Shown in pieces: positions 38,196 through 47,121 of a DNA stretch of 64,000 bases. Origin of the DNA: Peteryoungia aggregata LMG 23059 (GTDB lineage: Bacteria > Pseudomonadota > Alphaproteobacteria > Rhizobiales > Rhizobiaceae); the NCBI RefSeq assembly GCF_030814435.1, contig NZ_JAUSUW010000006.1:248001-312000 (forward strand), read 5' to 3'. How positions within the stretch are numbered: the first letter of the stretch is position 1; each line of letters opens with the position of its first letter. Under the pieces are notes generated by a model, which did not search any database, had not been told where the DNA came from, and saw only the letters and a program-made list of their open reading frames with translations. The translations under genes were made by a program, and so were the position numbers.

Positions 38196-38229
38196 ATCCG
38201 CCCGGGCGTCAGGCCGGGGCGGATTTTTT
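38196..38229 (+). terminator. Intrinsic terminator after DUF1476
   Basis: ATCCGCCC/GGGCGGAT stem with a 13-base loop and a T-run. The loop contains the stop codon of the convergent GGDEF-EAL gene. Confidence 0.75.
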
Positions 38230-40722
38230 GTGCTTGTTCAGGAGTTGGGTTGCTTCAGCGAAGCCTGCCGGCCATGCAAGGCCGTAGCCCTGCAGGACAT
38301 CACAACCAAGGCGCCCGAGAATGCGGGCGTGCTCTTCCGTTTCCACGCCCTCTGCCGTCACTTTGATTCCGAGCGAACGGGCGATCTGGATGATCGACTT
38401 GACCAGTATTCGCTGCTCCTGGCTTTCAGGGATATGCTCGATGAGCTGCCGGTCGATCTTCAGGGTTGTCGGCTTGAGATTGAGCAGGCCAACGATTGAT
38501 GCGTGACCGGTGCCGAAGTCATCGATTTCAACGTCAATCTCCAGACGTCGCAGCATGTCCAGATTGCCCATCACGGCCGCGTCCTGTCGATCGAGAAATA
38601 CGCTTTCCAGCAGTTCGAAAGAAACCGTACCCGGCTTGATGTCCAGGTCGGAGAGGCCGCGGGCGAGTTCCGGGTCGGTCAGGCGTCTGGCGGAGACATT
38701 CACCGATATCTTTGGTGGCGCGATCCCCTCGGCGCGCCAGGCTTCGAGGTCGAGAAGGGCCTTCTCGAGTATGAGGCCGTCGATCTGTGCGAGGATTCCG
38801 TATTCTTCCGCGGTCGCGAGGAACTTGTCGGGTCCGAGGATCCCCCTGATCGGATGTCGCCATCTGGCGAGGCACTCGGCCCCAACCACTTCGCGGGTGC
38901 GTGCGTCGAACTGCAGTTGGTAATACGGGAAGATCTCGTTGTTTTCCAACGCGCGCATGAGCTCGCTCGACAGGCGGCTGGCATCTGCAAGCATGGTGCG
39001 ACTTGCCTGCGCATAGAATTCATAGCGGTTGCGGCCCAGATGTTTCGCCTTGTAGAGCGCGATATCCGCATTCTGCAGCAATTGCTTCGGATCGATGTCG
39101 CGGACCAGCGTGTGGGCTATGCCGATGCTGGCGCCAAAGCGGCATTCCTGACCGTTGTAGAAAGCCGGCTGCCGCATCTGGGCGATGATGCGACTTGCGA
39201 TTGCGGCGAGTGCGGGTGTGGCGCCATCGTGATCGATCAATACGACAAATTCGTCGCCGCCGATGCGCGCGGCGAAGTCTGTCAGCCTGATGTTATCGCG
39301 CAAGATCCTGGCTGCGATAGACAGCATGGCGTCACCGGCGCCGTGTCCCAGTGTGTCGTTGATCTGCTTGAACCGGTCGAGGTCAATGTGCAGGATGGCG
39401 ATCCCGGAGCCGAGATTGCCCTTGCCCGCACGCCATTCATCGAGCTTTGCCTCAAGATAGCGGCGGTTTGGTAGACCAGTCAGATAGTCGTGCAAGGCCG
39501 AGTGCTCGGCAGCAAGCCGCGTCTTTTCCATCTCGGTGCTGCGTGTCTCGGCGATGGTTTTCTGGGTTTCCAGTTCCTGCCTGAGGCGCTGGTCCTCCGT
39601 GACATCCCAATTGACGCCGATCATCTTCAATTTGCCGTCCTGATCGACATAAGGCAGGCTGTTGGAACGGATGTAGCGGATGCTGCCATCCTTGGCGATG
39701 ATCCGGTAGTTGTCGGTGAAGGGCTTCAGTTCGGCGATCTTGGCTGCCACATTGGCCAGCGTACGGCTTCGGTCATCGGGATGCAGTTTGCTCTCCCAGA
39801 AACCGCCGAGCTGGATGTCGTGATCGGCTTCGACCTCGAAGATCCGGCGCATGCCTTCATCCCATTCGCTTCTGCCGACTTCGAAGTCGGTTTCGAAGAT
39901 GCCGATCCCGGAGATGTCCACCGCAAGTTTCAGCCGCCGTGAAAGGCCTTCGAGCCACTCCTCCTGTGCCTTGCGGGCTGTGATGTCGGTATCCGTGCCA
40001 ACGATACGGGTGGGTTTGCCATCGGCGTCGCGTTCGACGCAGGCGCCGCGGCATTCAATCCAGGCATAATGGCCATCCCTGTGCAATTCCCGGTACTGAA
40101 ATACTGTGTAGTCGGGATCACCGGCATTCTGACGCTCGATGCAGTGAAGCACGCGCTCGCGATCCTGGGGATGGACGATTTTCAGCCACTCCTCCGTCGT
40201 TGGCGGATAGGTGTCGTCCGGCCCAAGGCCCCTGATCTGTCGCCAGACGTCCGAGTAATACAACTCCCCGCTGCTGCGCTGATCCCAGACGCCCGAGATG
40301 GAGCTGACAAGCGCATGGTTCCAGCGGCTTTCTCGCTCCTGCACGTCATGGAGCTGTCGACGAAGCTCGGTGATCTCGCTGAGCTGAAGGAGGAGAGGGG
40401 CGTCACGAGGCTCGGGGACTGGCCGGGCAAGCGTGGCGATGAAGTTGCGGGCGTTGCCGTCTGCGGTCTGTACCTCCAGCGCGGAGGGGGAACCGTCCAT
40501 GAGGCGGCTCAGTGCCAGGATCAATCTTGATCCGTCCCCGTTTTGCAGACCTTCCGCAAGATTGCCTCCCACCGAAGCCGCCTGGCCGAGCGCGGTCCGC
40601 ATCGGCTCGTTCATGGCGCGGATCGTGCCATCAGGGTCGAGCCATGCGGCTGGCCAGGGAAGGCATGAGATCTCGATCCCGCCAGCACCAGGTGCGGATG
40701 AAAGGGCAGCTTGTGGGCGCAA
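38209..40722 (-). CDS. PAS-GGDEF-EAL signalling protein
   Basis: About 837 residues. Three PAS-like domains (about residues 20-105, 130-250, 260-380; PAC endings RIVGTDTDITARK and MIGVNWDVTEDQRLR), then GGDEF (ARIGGDEFVVLI, about 410-570) and EAL (about 590-830). EAL motifs: ECLARWRHP (Glu kept, Ala to Cys), ELLES, DDFGTGHAS, KIDRQLI, AEGVETEE, QGYGLAWP, so phosphodiesterase activity is likely; the GGDEF also looks intact. No signal or membrane helix, so cytoplasmic. TTG 40722 has AGGAG seven bases upstream; an earlier in-frame TTG (40752) lacks a site. Likely senses an intracellular redox or ligand cue. Confidence 0.88.
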   Translation of the reverse strand: MRPQAALSSAPGAGGIEISCLPWPAAWLDPDGTIRAMNEPMRTALGQAASVGGNLAEGLQNGDGSRLILALSRLMDGSPSALEVQTADGNARNFIATLARPVPEPRDAPLLLQLSEITELRRQLHDVQERESRWNHALVSSISGVWDQRSSGELYYSDVWRQIRGLGPDDTYPPTTEEWLKIVHPQDRERVLHCIERQNAGDPDYTVFQYRELHRDGHYAWIECRGACVERDADGKPTRIVGTDTDITARKAQEEWLEGLSRRLKLAVDISGIGIFETDFEVGRSEWDEGMRRIFEVEADHDIQLGGFWESKLHPDDRSRTLANVAAKIAELKPFTDNYRIIAKDGSIRYIRSNSLPYVDQDGKLKMIGVNWDVTEDQRLRQELETQKTIAETRSTEMEKTRLAAEHSALHDYLTGLPNRRYLEAKLDEWRAGKGNLGSGIAILHIDLDRFKQINDTLGHGAGDAMLSIAARILRDNIRLTDFAARIGGDEFVVLIDHDGATPALAAIASRIIAQMRQPAFYNGQECRFGASIGIAHTLVRDIDPKQLLQNADIALYKAKHLGRNRYEFYAQASRTMLADASRLSSELMRALENNEIFPYYQLQFDARTREVVGAECLARWRHPIRGILGPDKFLATAEEYGILAQIDGLILEKALLDLEAWRAEGIAPPKISVNVSARRLTDPELARGLSDLDIKPGTVSFELLESVFLDRQDAAVMGNLDMLRRLEIDVEIDDFGTGHASIVGLLNLKPTTLKIDRQLIEHIPESQEQRILVKSIIQIARSLGIKVTAEGVETEEHARILGRLGCDVLQGYGLAWPAGFAEATQLLNKHKKSAPA

Positions 40723-40859
40723 GATGGTGCTCCTGACTTCGATAGGTTGCAACGAGTCTATGAGCGTCTGCTTAATAAGAATTTAAATCCCGACTTGTTC
40801 TCGCCGTCTGCCCGGCCGGTTTGTGATGCCGCCGCCATGCGAGGGCCGGCAGGCTTGGT

Positions 40860-41408
40860 TCACAGCCGGCCAAGGAACTGTGCGAAGACCATCGTCCCCT
40901 CCGGCCAGGGGCCATGACCGGATTCTGAGTTGATGTGCCCTGATTCGCCCGCGTCGATCAGGAAGGATCCCCAGGCATTGGCGATGTCCTCGGCATGGGC
41001 GAATTCGCCGAAGGGATCGTTGCGGCTGGCGATCACGATCGAGGGAAAGGGCAGGGGCAATCTTGGATAGGGACCGAAGGTCATCAGATGCTTCGGACGG
41101 ATGTCCGGATTGGCCACATCCGGAGGCGCGACAAGGAAAGCGCCTGCCACGTGCTGCTTCATTTCCGGTATCGCGTGCACGATCGCGGGGACACCGAGTG
41201 AATGGGCAACGAGTACGACCGGCCTGGTCGCCGCATTCACCTCCTCGGCCACACGCGCCACCCAGTCCTCGCGCAGGGGCTTTGACCACTCTGCCTGTTC
41301 GACGCGCCGGGCGGTCGACAGTTTCGCTTCCCAGCGGGTCTGCCAATGGTCAGGACCCGAATTGGTATAGCCGGGGACGATCAGGATTTCTGCTTCAGAG
41401 ACTTTCAT
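40860..41408 (-). CDS. RBBP9/YdeN-like serine hydrolase
   Basis: 182 residues of the small alpha/beta hydrolase family. N-terminal ILIVPGYTNSGPDHWQTRWE is the signature, AHSLG holds the nucleophile Ser, RNDPFG the Asp and ESGHINSESGHG the His. Substrates are poorly known. ATG 41408 starts the family consensus. It lies upstream of the GGDEF-EAL gene on the same strand. Confidence 0.87.
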   Translation of the reverse strand: MKVSEAEILIVPGYTNSGPDHWQTRWEAKLSTARRVEQAEWSKPLREDWVARVAEEVNAATRPVVLVAHSLGVPAIVHAIPEMKQHVAGAFLVAPPDVANPDIRPKHLMTFGPYPRLPLPFPSIVIASRNDPFGEFAHAEDIANAWGSFLIDAGESGHINSESGHGPWPEGTMVFAQFLGRL

Positions 41409-41721
41409 GGCCCTTATCTGCTGTCGTGTCGCGGCGACGTCAAGATTTACCCGGTGTTCGGAAGGCAGAAATATCGATGCCGGCTGTCCCGGTCCATCAG
41501 CGAGGTCCTGAGGCGTTCACGGCGTCGTGCGTGCATTCTTGCGCGACAGGCAGGGGTTTACCTGATAACCTAATTTCCTATTGATCGTATCCGCCATGTC
41601 GGTCCGATGATTGACGGTGAGGTTGACCGCGACGCCGCCCCGTTGCGCCCGGTATGCCCCGACGCCGTCCCGCATTTCACTTTGCAGCTTGCAGACCCCG
41701 TTGTTTGAGGAGGAAGTGAGA
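41409..41721. other. 313-bp intergenic region, no gene recognised
   Basis: Divergent space between the serine hydrolase and the DUF2189 gene. I see no convincing ORF with a ribosome binding site. Weak promoter-like pieces (TTGCGC-N18-TGATAA near 41544; two TTGAC motifs near 41606-41625) are not good enough to call. Confidence 0.5.
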
Positions 41722-42513
41722 ATGTCGACTTTTCATGTCATGACCGGTGCCAGTGGCACCATCGTCCGGCCCTCTGTACGCCGTATTGCTGTGTCCGATG
41801 TCTTTGCGGCGCTGCGCGAAGGCTATGAGGATTTTCGCGAAAAGCCTTCCCATTACGCTTTCGTGGCGCTCATCTATCCCATCGCCGGTGCAGTGATGAT
41901 CGGCTGGAGTGCGGGCATCGAGCTGTTGCCGATGGTCTATCCGCTGCTGACCGGTTTTACTCTCGTCGGGCCGCTTCCGGCACTCGGGCTGATGGAGATC
42001 AGTCGTCGGCGGGAACTTGGCCAGCCGGCCGACTGGTCCAACGTGCTCGATCTCGGCAAGTCCCCGTCATTGCCATCGCTTCTGATGATGAGCACCTATC
42101 TCCTGACATTGTTCATGATCTGGCTGGTCGTCTCACGCGGGCTCTACCTCTCCATGATCGGTGACTATCCGGCGCCGGGCGTTTTCGCATTCGCCAGCGG
42201 TGTCTTCGAACATCCGAATGCAGTGGCATTCCTGTTCTGGAGCAATGGTATCGGCTTCGTGCTGGCCCTCGTCGCCCTGGTGATCAGCCTCGTGGCATTT
42301 CCGATGCTGCTCGATCGAGATTGCGGGGCAGCATCTGCAGTCGCCACCTCGGTGCGCGCCAGCCTTGCCAATCCGGTCCCGGTGGCGGTCTGGGGCGTGA
42401 TGGTCGCGGGTCTTCTGGCCCTCGGAATGGCGACGCTGATGGTCGGGCTGGTGGTCATCGTGCCCGTCCTTGGTCACGCGACCTGGCACTTTTATCGCCG
42501 GTTGGTGGCCTAG
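41722..42513 (+). CDS. DUF2189 membrane protein
   Basis: 263 residues with six hydrophobic segments and the DUF2189 N-terminal block VRRIAVSDVFAALREGYEDFREKPSHYAFVALIYPIAG. Family members are inner-membrane proteins of unknown role. GAGGAGG precedes ATG 41722. Convergent with the small membrane gene at 42529. Confidence 0.88.
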   Translation: MSTFHVMTGASGTIVRPSVRRIAVSDVFAALREGYEDFREKPSHYAFVALIYPIAGAVMIGWSAGIELLPMVYPLLTGFTLVGPLPALGLMEISRRRELGQPADWSNVLDLGKSPSLPSLLMMSTYLLTLFMIWLVVSRGLYLSMIGDYPAPGVFAFASGVFEHPNAVAFLFWSNGIGFVLALVALVISLVAFPMLLDRDCGAASAVATSVRASLANPVPVAVWGVMVAGLLALGMATLMVGLVVIVPVLGHATWHFYRRLVA

Positions 42514-42528
42514 CGCCGCGAACCGGGC

Positions 42529-42819
42529 TTACGCGCGGCTGGCGACGTATACCAGAATCGCGAGCAGAGACAGGATGAGAGGTGTAACCCGGTTGCCTCT
42601 CTCCTTGCCTGACCTTGCGAGGAACGCGGTTGCGCACAAGGCGATGACGACAAAAACGGCGGTAGCGACCTCGCGGCTGCCGTGCGTTTCGAACGTAGCG
42701 TCGGCAAAGGCCGGATCGATATCGGACATCCAGTCATATTTGCTTCCCCCGAGAAGCCAGATGCCGAGCAGCGCTACGGTGTAGACCGCGGTTGCCGCGA
42801 GACGCGACAGGGGTTTCAT
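42529..42819 (-). CDS. Small membrane protein
   Basis: 96 residues with three predicted helices (about 9-25, 51-68, 79-94). AAGGAG precedes ATG 42819. Eighty-two bases downstream of purB on the same strand, so possibly the last gene of the rpe-purB transcript. No family recognised. Confidence 0.65.
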   Translation of the reverse strand: MKPLSRLAATAVYTVALLGIWLLGGSKYDWMSDIDPAFADATFETHGSREVATAVFVVIALCATAFLARSGKERGNRVTPLILSLLAILVYVASRA

Positions 42820-42900
42820 GCCGAGCTCCTTGCGGCGAAACAGATCGGGCGCGGATTTCTCCGCGCCCGCCAGTTCATCTTGTCGCGTTGCCGCGTCCGG

Positions 42901-44202
42901 TCAACCGAAGACGCGGGCGAAAATCGTGTCGACGTGCTTGGTGTGATAGCCGAGGTCGAACTTCTCGCGGATGTCTTCTTCCGAAAGCGCGGCGCGAACC
43001 TCTTCGTCGCCGAACAGCTCTTCCAGGAAGTCGGCACCCTTTTCCCAGACCTTCATCGCATTGCGCTGGACGAGACGGTAGCTGTCCTCACGCGAGACGC
43101 CGGCCTGAGTAAGTGCCAGAAGCACGCGCTGGCTCATGACCAGGCCCTTGAACTTGTTCATGTTCTTCAACATGTTCTCGGGGTAGATGACCAGCTTCTC
43201 GATGACGCCGGCCAGACGGTTGAGGGCGAAATCAAGGGTAATGGTTGTGTCGGGGCCGATGGCGCGCTCGACGCTCGAGTGGCTGATGTCGCGCTCGTGC
43301 CAGAGGGCCACGTTTTCCATGGCAGGAACGACCGACATGCGAACGAGCCGGGCGAGGCCGGTCAGGTTTTCGGTCAGAACCGGGTTGCGCTTGTGCGGCA
43401 TGGCCGACGAACCCTTCTGGCCCGGCGAGAAGAACTCTTCGGCTTCAAGCACTTCGGTGCGCTGCATGTGGCGGATTTCGATCGCGACATTTTCGATCGA
43501 AGAAGCGATGACGCCGAGGGTGGCGAAGAACATCGCGTGACGATCGCGCGGGATGACCTGGGTCGAGATTGGCTCCGGCACGAGGCCGAGCTTTGCGCAA
43601 ACATGCTCTTCGACGCGCGGGTCGATATTGGCAAAGGTGCCGACGGCGCCGGAGATCGCACCGGTCGCAACTTCCGCACGGGCGTTGACGAGACGGTCGC
43701 GGTTGCGGGCCATTTCGGCATAGAAGCGTGCGAAGGTGAGACCCATCGTCGTCGGCTCGGCATGGATGCCGTGGCTGCGGCCGATCCGGACCGTGTCCTT
43801 GTGCTCGAAGGCGCGGGCCTTGAGGGCTGCCAGCACGCGGTCCATGCCGGCGATCAGGATGTCAGCGGCGCGCACCAGCTGGATGTTGAGCGTCGTGTCG
43901 AGCACGTCCGACGAGGTCATGCCCTGGTGGACGAAGCGGCTATCCGGGCCGATGAATTCGGCGAGATGCGTCAGGAAGGCGATGACGTCGTGCTTTGTCA
44001 CGGCTTCGATCTCGTCGATGCGGGCGACGTCAAATTCGGCCGGGCCACCCTTTTCCCAGATGGTGCGGGCGGATTCCTTGGGGATCACACCGAGATCGGC
44101 GAGCGCGTCGCAGGCATGGGCCTCGATCTCGAACCAGATGCGGAACTTGGTTTCGGGGGACCAGATGGCGACCATTTCCGGCCGGGAGTAACGCGGGATC
44201 AT
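42901..44202 (-). CDS. purB: Adenylosuccinate lyase
   Basis: 433 residues of the fumarase/aspartase superfamily; acts twice in purine synthesis (SAICAR to AICAR, adenylosuccinate to AMP). Signature GSSAMPHKRNPV, the TSSDVLDT loop and GRSHGIHAEPTT are present. ATG 44202 is chosen over a longer frame because the family begins MIPRYSRPEM. Confidence 0.97.
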   Translation of the reverse strand: MIPRYSRPEMVAIWSPETKFRIWFEIEAHACDALADLGVIPKESARTIWEKGGPAEFDVARIDEIEAVTKHDVIAFLTHLAEFIGPDSRFVHQGMTSSDVLDTTLNIQLVRAADILIAGMDRVLAALKARAFEHKDTVRIGRSHGIHAEPTTMGLTFARFYAEMARNRDRLVNARAEVATGAISGAVGTFANIDPRVEEHVCAKLGLVPEPISTQVIPRDRHAMFFATLGVIASSIENVAIEIRHMQRTEVLEAEEFFSPGQKGSSAMPHKRNPVLTENLTGLARLVRMSVVPAMENVALWHERDISHSSVERAIGPDTTITLDFALNRLAGVIEKLVIYPENMLKNMNKFKGLVMSQRVLLALTQAGVSREDSYRLVQRNAMKVWEKGADFLEELFGDEEVRAALSEEDIREKFDLGYHTKHVDTIFARVFG

Positions 44203-44265
44203 CGGGCTCGTCTTTCGTTGGACTTGGAAAATGCTGGCCCCCCTTAGCAAAGTGGGGCGGCAAGC

Positions 44266-44748
44266 TCAACGGCTGCGGCGGGCCATCACCACGCTCAAGA
44301 CGATAAGCATGGCAAAACCGGCCGGCAAGAGATGCCGCACACCCAGCACTGCGAACTGATAGAGCGCAACGGCGGTCGTGTAGAACATCTGGTAGCCCCA
44401 GATGCGTGAGGCAAAGGGCGCATGCCAATGGGCATAGAAATGGCGGTATTGCAGCGCGTAGAGGCCGGCCGTTGCGCCGATGGTGACAACGCCCAGCAGC
44501 AGCACCCATCCAGCCAGGACCACGGATGGCCGACGCCTCTGGGTCGCGAGGTGGATCAGCGGCAGCGCGACGAGCCAGCCCAGGAGGCCACCGCCTGCGT
44601 AGATAGCCGTTAGGCCGAGATCATGGCTGCCGGTGGCGCGACCGAAGACATGGACCGAGAGCAGGAAGCTTGCCGCCATGGCAAAGCCCCATGCGATCGA
44701 ACCGGAGATCCACAATGCAGCCGGTGGAAACCATCGCCACTGCGTCAA
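44266..44748 (-). CDS. Membrane protein downstream of DUF2259 gene
   Basis: 160 residues with four predicted helices (SIAWGFAMAASFLLSVHVFG, AIYAGGGLLGWLVALPLIHL, VVLAGWVLLLGVVTIGATAG, a C-terminal LLPAGFAMLIVLSVVMA). TTG 44748 overlaps the preceding stop as TTGA and has GGTGAAG upstream. Translationally coupled to the DUF2259 gene. Function unknown. Confidence 0.66.
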   Translation of the reverse strand: MTQWRWFPPAALWISGSIAWGFAMAASFLLSVHVFGRATGSHDLGLTAIYAGGGLLGWLVALPLIHLATQRRRPSVVLAGWVLLLGVVTIGATAGLYALQYRHFYAHWHAPFASRIWGYQMFYTTAVALYQFAVLGVRHLLPAGFAMLIVLSVVMARRSR

Positions 44749-45464
44749 GGCTTCACCGGAACGGCGAGCCAGCGCAAATTGTTGCCCTCGAAGCCAAGGG
44801 AGACGACCTGGATCATGACCATGTGCGGCGCGGGCGAGCCCATGGCAGGTGTCACCACGCCGCCGATCGCATAGGCGCTCGGGCAGTTGCGGCTCTTCGG
44901 GACGGACTTGTCGCGATAGACCTCGCGCCGCGTGTCAGGCTTCTTGTCATCGGCGAGCGATAGCGCAAAGCCCTGAACATCGACTTTCATGCTGCGGCAG
45001 AGTTCCAGGCCCTCAGCGCCGAATTCTTCCAGAGACAGTCGATGGATGCCGTCGGAAATGTAGAAACTCGGGAAGGCCTGGTAGCGCAGCTCGCGTACCT
45101 GTTCCGCCAATTCCCCAATCGGCGACAGGGCGACCAGAAAGCCCGGGTCGTCACCGATCTTTCTGATGTCGAGGATCGTCTTTGCCTGAGCGAGGCTGTC
45201 ACGCCGCGCTTCGCCGACCGATGCTTCTTCGCGACGGATCAAGACCGAAACCGGTGTGCCGGGCACGTATGCGTCGGTTTGCGTATCGATCACCTGGATT
45301 TCCGCGTAGGCGAAACCGGAGCCGTCCTGTTGACCGAATTGCTCGAAGGCAAAGAATCTTCCGTCCGGGGAGAAGCCGATCGGCCGCATCTCCGCCACGT
45401 CGCCGGCGCTGACGGCTGTGGCCGTCAGGAGAACGAGTGCAATGGCGGAAAGCGTGATCCTCAA
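44745..45464 (-). CDS. DUF2259 secreted protein
   Basis: 239 residues with signal peptide (MRITLSAIALVLLTATAVSAG) and the DUF2259 pattern EMRPIGFSPDGRFFAFEQFGQQDGSGFAYAEIQVID, resembling a short beta-propeller-like predicted secreted protein. Start is TTG 45464 with GAGGGAGG upstream, overlapping the rpe stop (TTGA). Made together with Rpe and the next membrane protein. Role unknown. Confidence 0.85.
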   Translation of the reverse strand: MRITLSAIALVLLTATAVSAGDVAEMRPIGFSPDGRFFAFEQFGQQDGSGFAYAEIQVIDTQTDAYVPGTPVSVLIRREEASVGEARRDSLAQAKTILDIRKIGDDPGFLVALSPIGELAEQVRELRYQAFPSFYISDGIHRLSLEEFGAEGLELCRSMKVDVQGFALSLADDKKPDTRREVYRDKSVPKSRNCPSAYAIGGVVTPAMGSPAPHMVMIQVVSLGFEGNNLRWLAVPVKP

Positions 45465-46138
45465 CCGCGACCTCCCTCGGCTGCCTTGCGCAGAGTGTCG
45501 ACCGTCTTGCGGTAGTCGTCAACGCCCTTGCCCTTGAAGATCGCGGATCCCGCGACGAGCGCATTGGCGCCGGCCTTGGCGATCTCCGCGGCATTATCAG
45601 CCGTCACGCCACCGTCGACTTCGAGGTCGATCGGGCGGTTGCCGATCAGGGCATGGGCCTTGGCGATCTTGTCGGTCATGGCGGGAATATACTTCTGGCC
45701 GCCGAAGCCCGGGTTGACGCTCATGATCAGGATCAGGTCGAGATCATCCATGACATGTTCAAGGATCGAAAGGGGGGTTGCCGGGTTGAGCGAAACGCCG
45801 GCCTTCTTGCCGAGGGCCCGGATGGTCTGCAGCGAACGATGTAGATGCGGGCCGGCCTCGGCATGGACGGTGATGATGTCACAGCCAGCATCGGCAAAGG
45901 CCGCCAGATAGGGATCGGCAGGCGCGATCATCAGATGGCAATCGAACACAGCCTTGGTGTGCCGGCGCAGCGCCTTGATCACCGCCGGGCCGAAGGAGAT
46001 GTTCGGCACGAAATGGCCGTCCATGACGTCGAGATGCACCCATTCCGCGCCGGCATCGACGACATCGCGGACTTCTTCGCCGAGGCGGGAAAAATCGGCT
46101 GCGAGAATGGAGGGCGAGATCAGGAGAGGGCGGGTCAT
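45461..46138 (-). CDS. rpe: Ribulose-phosphate 3-epimerase
   Basis: 225 residues, TIM barrel. Interconverts ribulose-5-P and xylulose-5-P in the pentose phosphate and Calvin pathways. Motifs LHLDVMDGHFVPN (metal His/Asp), VFDCHLMI, LIMSVNPGFGGQ and EVDGGV are present. ATG 46138 with GAGGA upstream is preferred to a long N-terminal extension. First gene of a coupled set with DUF2259 and a membrane gene, then purB. Confidence 0.96.
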   Translation of the reverse strand: MTRPLLISPSILAADFSRLGEEVRDVVDAGAEWVHLDVMDGHFVPNISFGPAVIKALRRHTKAVFDCHLMIAPADPYLAAFADAGCDIITVHAEAGPHLHRSLQTIRALGKKAGVSLNPATPLSILEHVMDDLDLILIMSVNPGFGGQKYIPAMTDKIAKAHALIGNRPIDLEVDGGVTADNAAEIAKAGANALVAGSAIFKGKGVDDYRKTVDTLRKAAEGGRG

Positions 46139-46350
46139 CTTGGTATCCTCGACGGGCAGGACGGTTGCGCGCCGTCCGGGCGTTGATTGCCTTGGCAGAC
46201 GGGGCGATGGCTCGGCGTCCGCATAGCATCGGCGACCCCGGGCGGCAACCATGCCTTGGGATGAGAAAGCCCCATCCCCATGCCTGCCCTTGACGATCGC
46301 CGCCTGGCCCTGCATCCCTCGGACACATCAAAGCAGTGTGGGAGGACGAC

Positions 46351-47115
46351 ATGGCCAAGTTCGCAATCATCACCGGCGGCAGCTCCGGCATCGGTCGGCA
46401 CCTTGTGTCCGCCTTCGTGCGCGACGGTTATGACGTCGCCTTCACCCATCTTGGCCAGAGTGATGCCGCTGCCGAAGTCGAGGCGGAGGCCGCAGCGCTT
46501 GGCGGACGGGCCGTGGGCCGGGAATGCGAGGTGGCCAACAGTTCAGCGATCGAAGCCTTCCTCGACGAATTGATTGCCTGGGCGGGCCAGACACCTGATG
46601 TGCTGGTCAACAATGCCGGGATCCAGACCTGGGCTTCGATGCTCGAGCTTTCCGAAGAGCGCTGGGATGCCGTCATCAGCACCAACCTCAAGGGAACCTT
46701 TTTGAACACCCAGCGTGTCGCGCGCCGCATGGTGGAGGCGGGCAAGGGGGGGTCGATCATCAATCTCGGCTCCGGCTGCAACAAGCACGCCTTCCCCAAG
46801 CTCGTCGACTACACCGCTTCCAAGGGCGGAATCGAGCAGCTAACCAAGGTCTCTGCCATCGAACTCGGACCACATCAGATCCGCGTCAACTGCGTGGCAC
46901 CGGGGGCGATCGAAACGGCCCGCACCCAGGCCGAGGCACCCGACTATGCAAAGACCTGGGGAGACGTCACGCCGCTTCGTCGTGTGGGGACGCCGGAGGA
47001 TATTGCGGGGCCGATCCTCTTCCTCGCCGGACCGCAATCGGCGTTCGTCACCGGCCAGACCATCTGGGTCGATGGCGGTGTCTTCAGCCAGGCCTTTTGG
47101 CCCTACCGGGATTGA
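46351..47115 (+). CDS. SDR family oxidoreductase (FabG-like)
   Basis: 254 residues. Cofactor motif TGGSSGIG, the NNAG structural motif, catalytic Ser (NLGSG) and YxxxK (YTASK) are in place; C-terminus IWVDGGVFSQAFW. Classical short-chain dehydrogenase of the 3-oxoacyl-ACP reductase type; substrate unknown. GGAGG precedes ATG 46351. Converges with the binding protein gene with six bases between stops. Confidence 0.9.
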   Translation: MAKFAIITGGSSGIGRHLVSAFVRDGYDVAFTHLGQSDAAAEVEAEAAALGGRAVGRECEVANSSAIEAFLDELIAWAGQTPDVLVNNAGIQTWASMLELSEERWDAVISTNLKGTFLNTQRVARRMVEAGKGGSIINLGSGCNKHAFPKLVDYTASKGGIEQLTKVSAIELGPHQIRVNCVAPGAIETARTQAEAPDYAKTWGDVTPLRRVGTPEDIAGPILFLAGPQSAFVTGQTIWVDGGVFSQAFWPYRD

Positions 47116-47121
47116 CCGACA

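Noticed and set aside
40783..41346. A second frame overlapping the RBBP9-like gene
   Set aside because: Same strand, other frame, Arg/Gly-rich, no ribosome binding site; the 40860-41408 frame has the full hydrolase signature.
42682..44247. Long + strand frame opposite purB
   Set aside because: Antisense shadow of purB.
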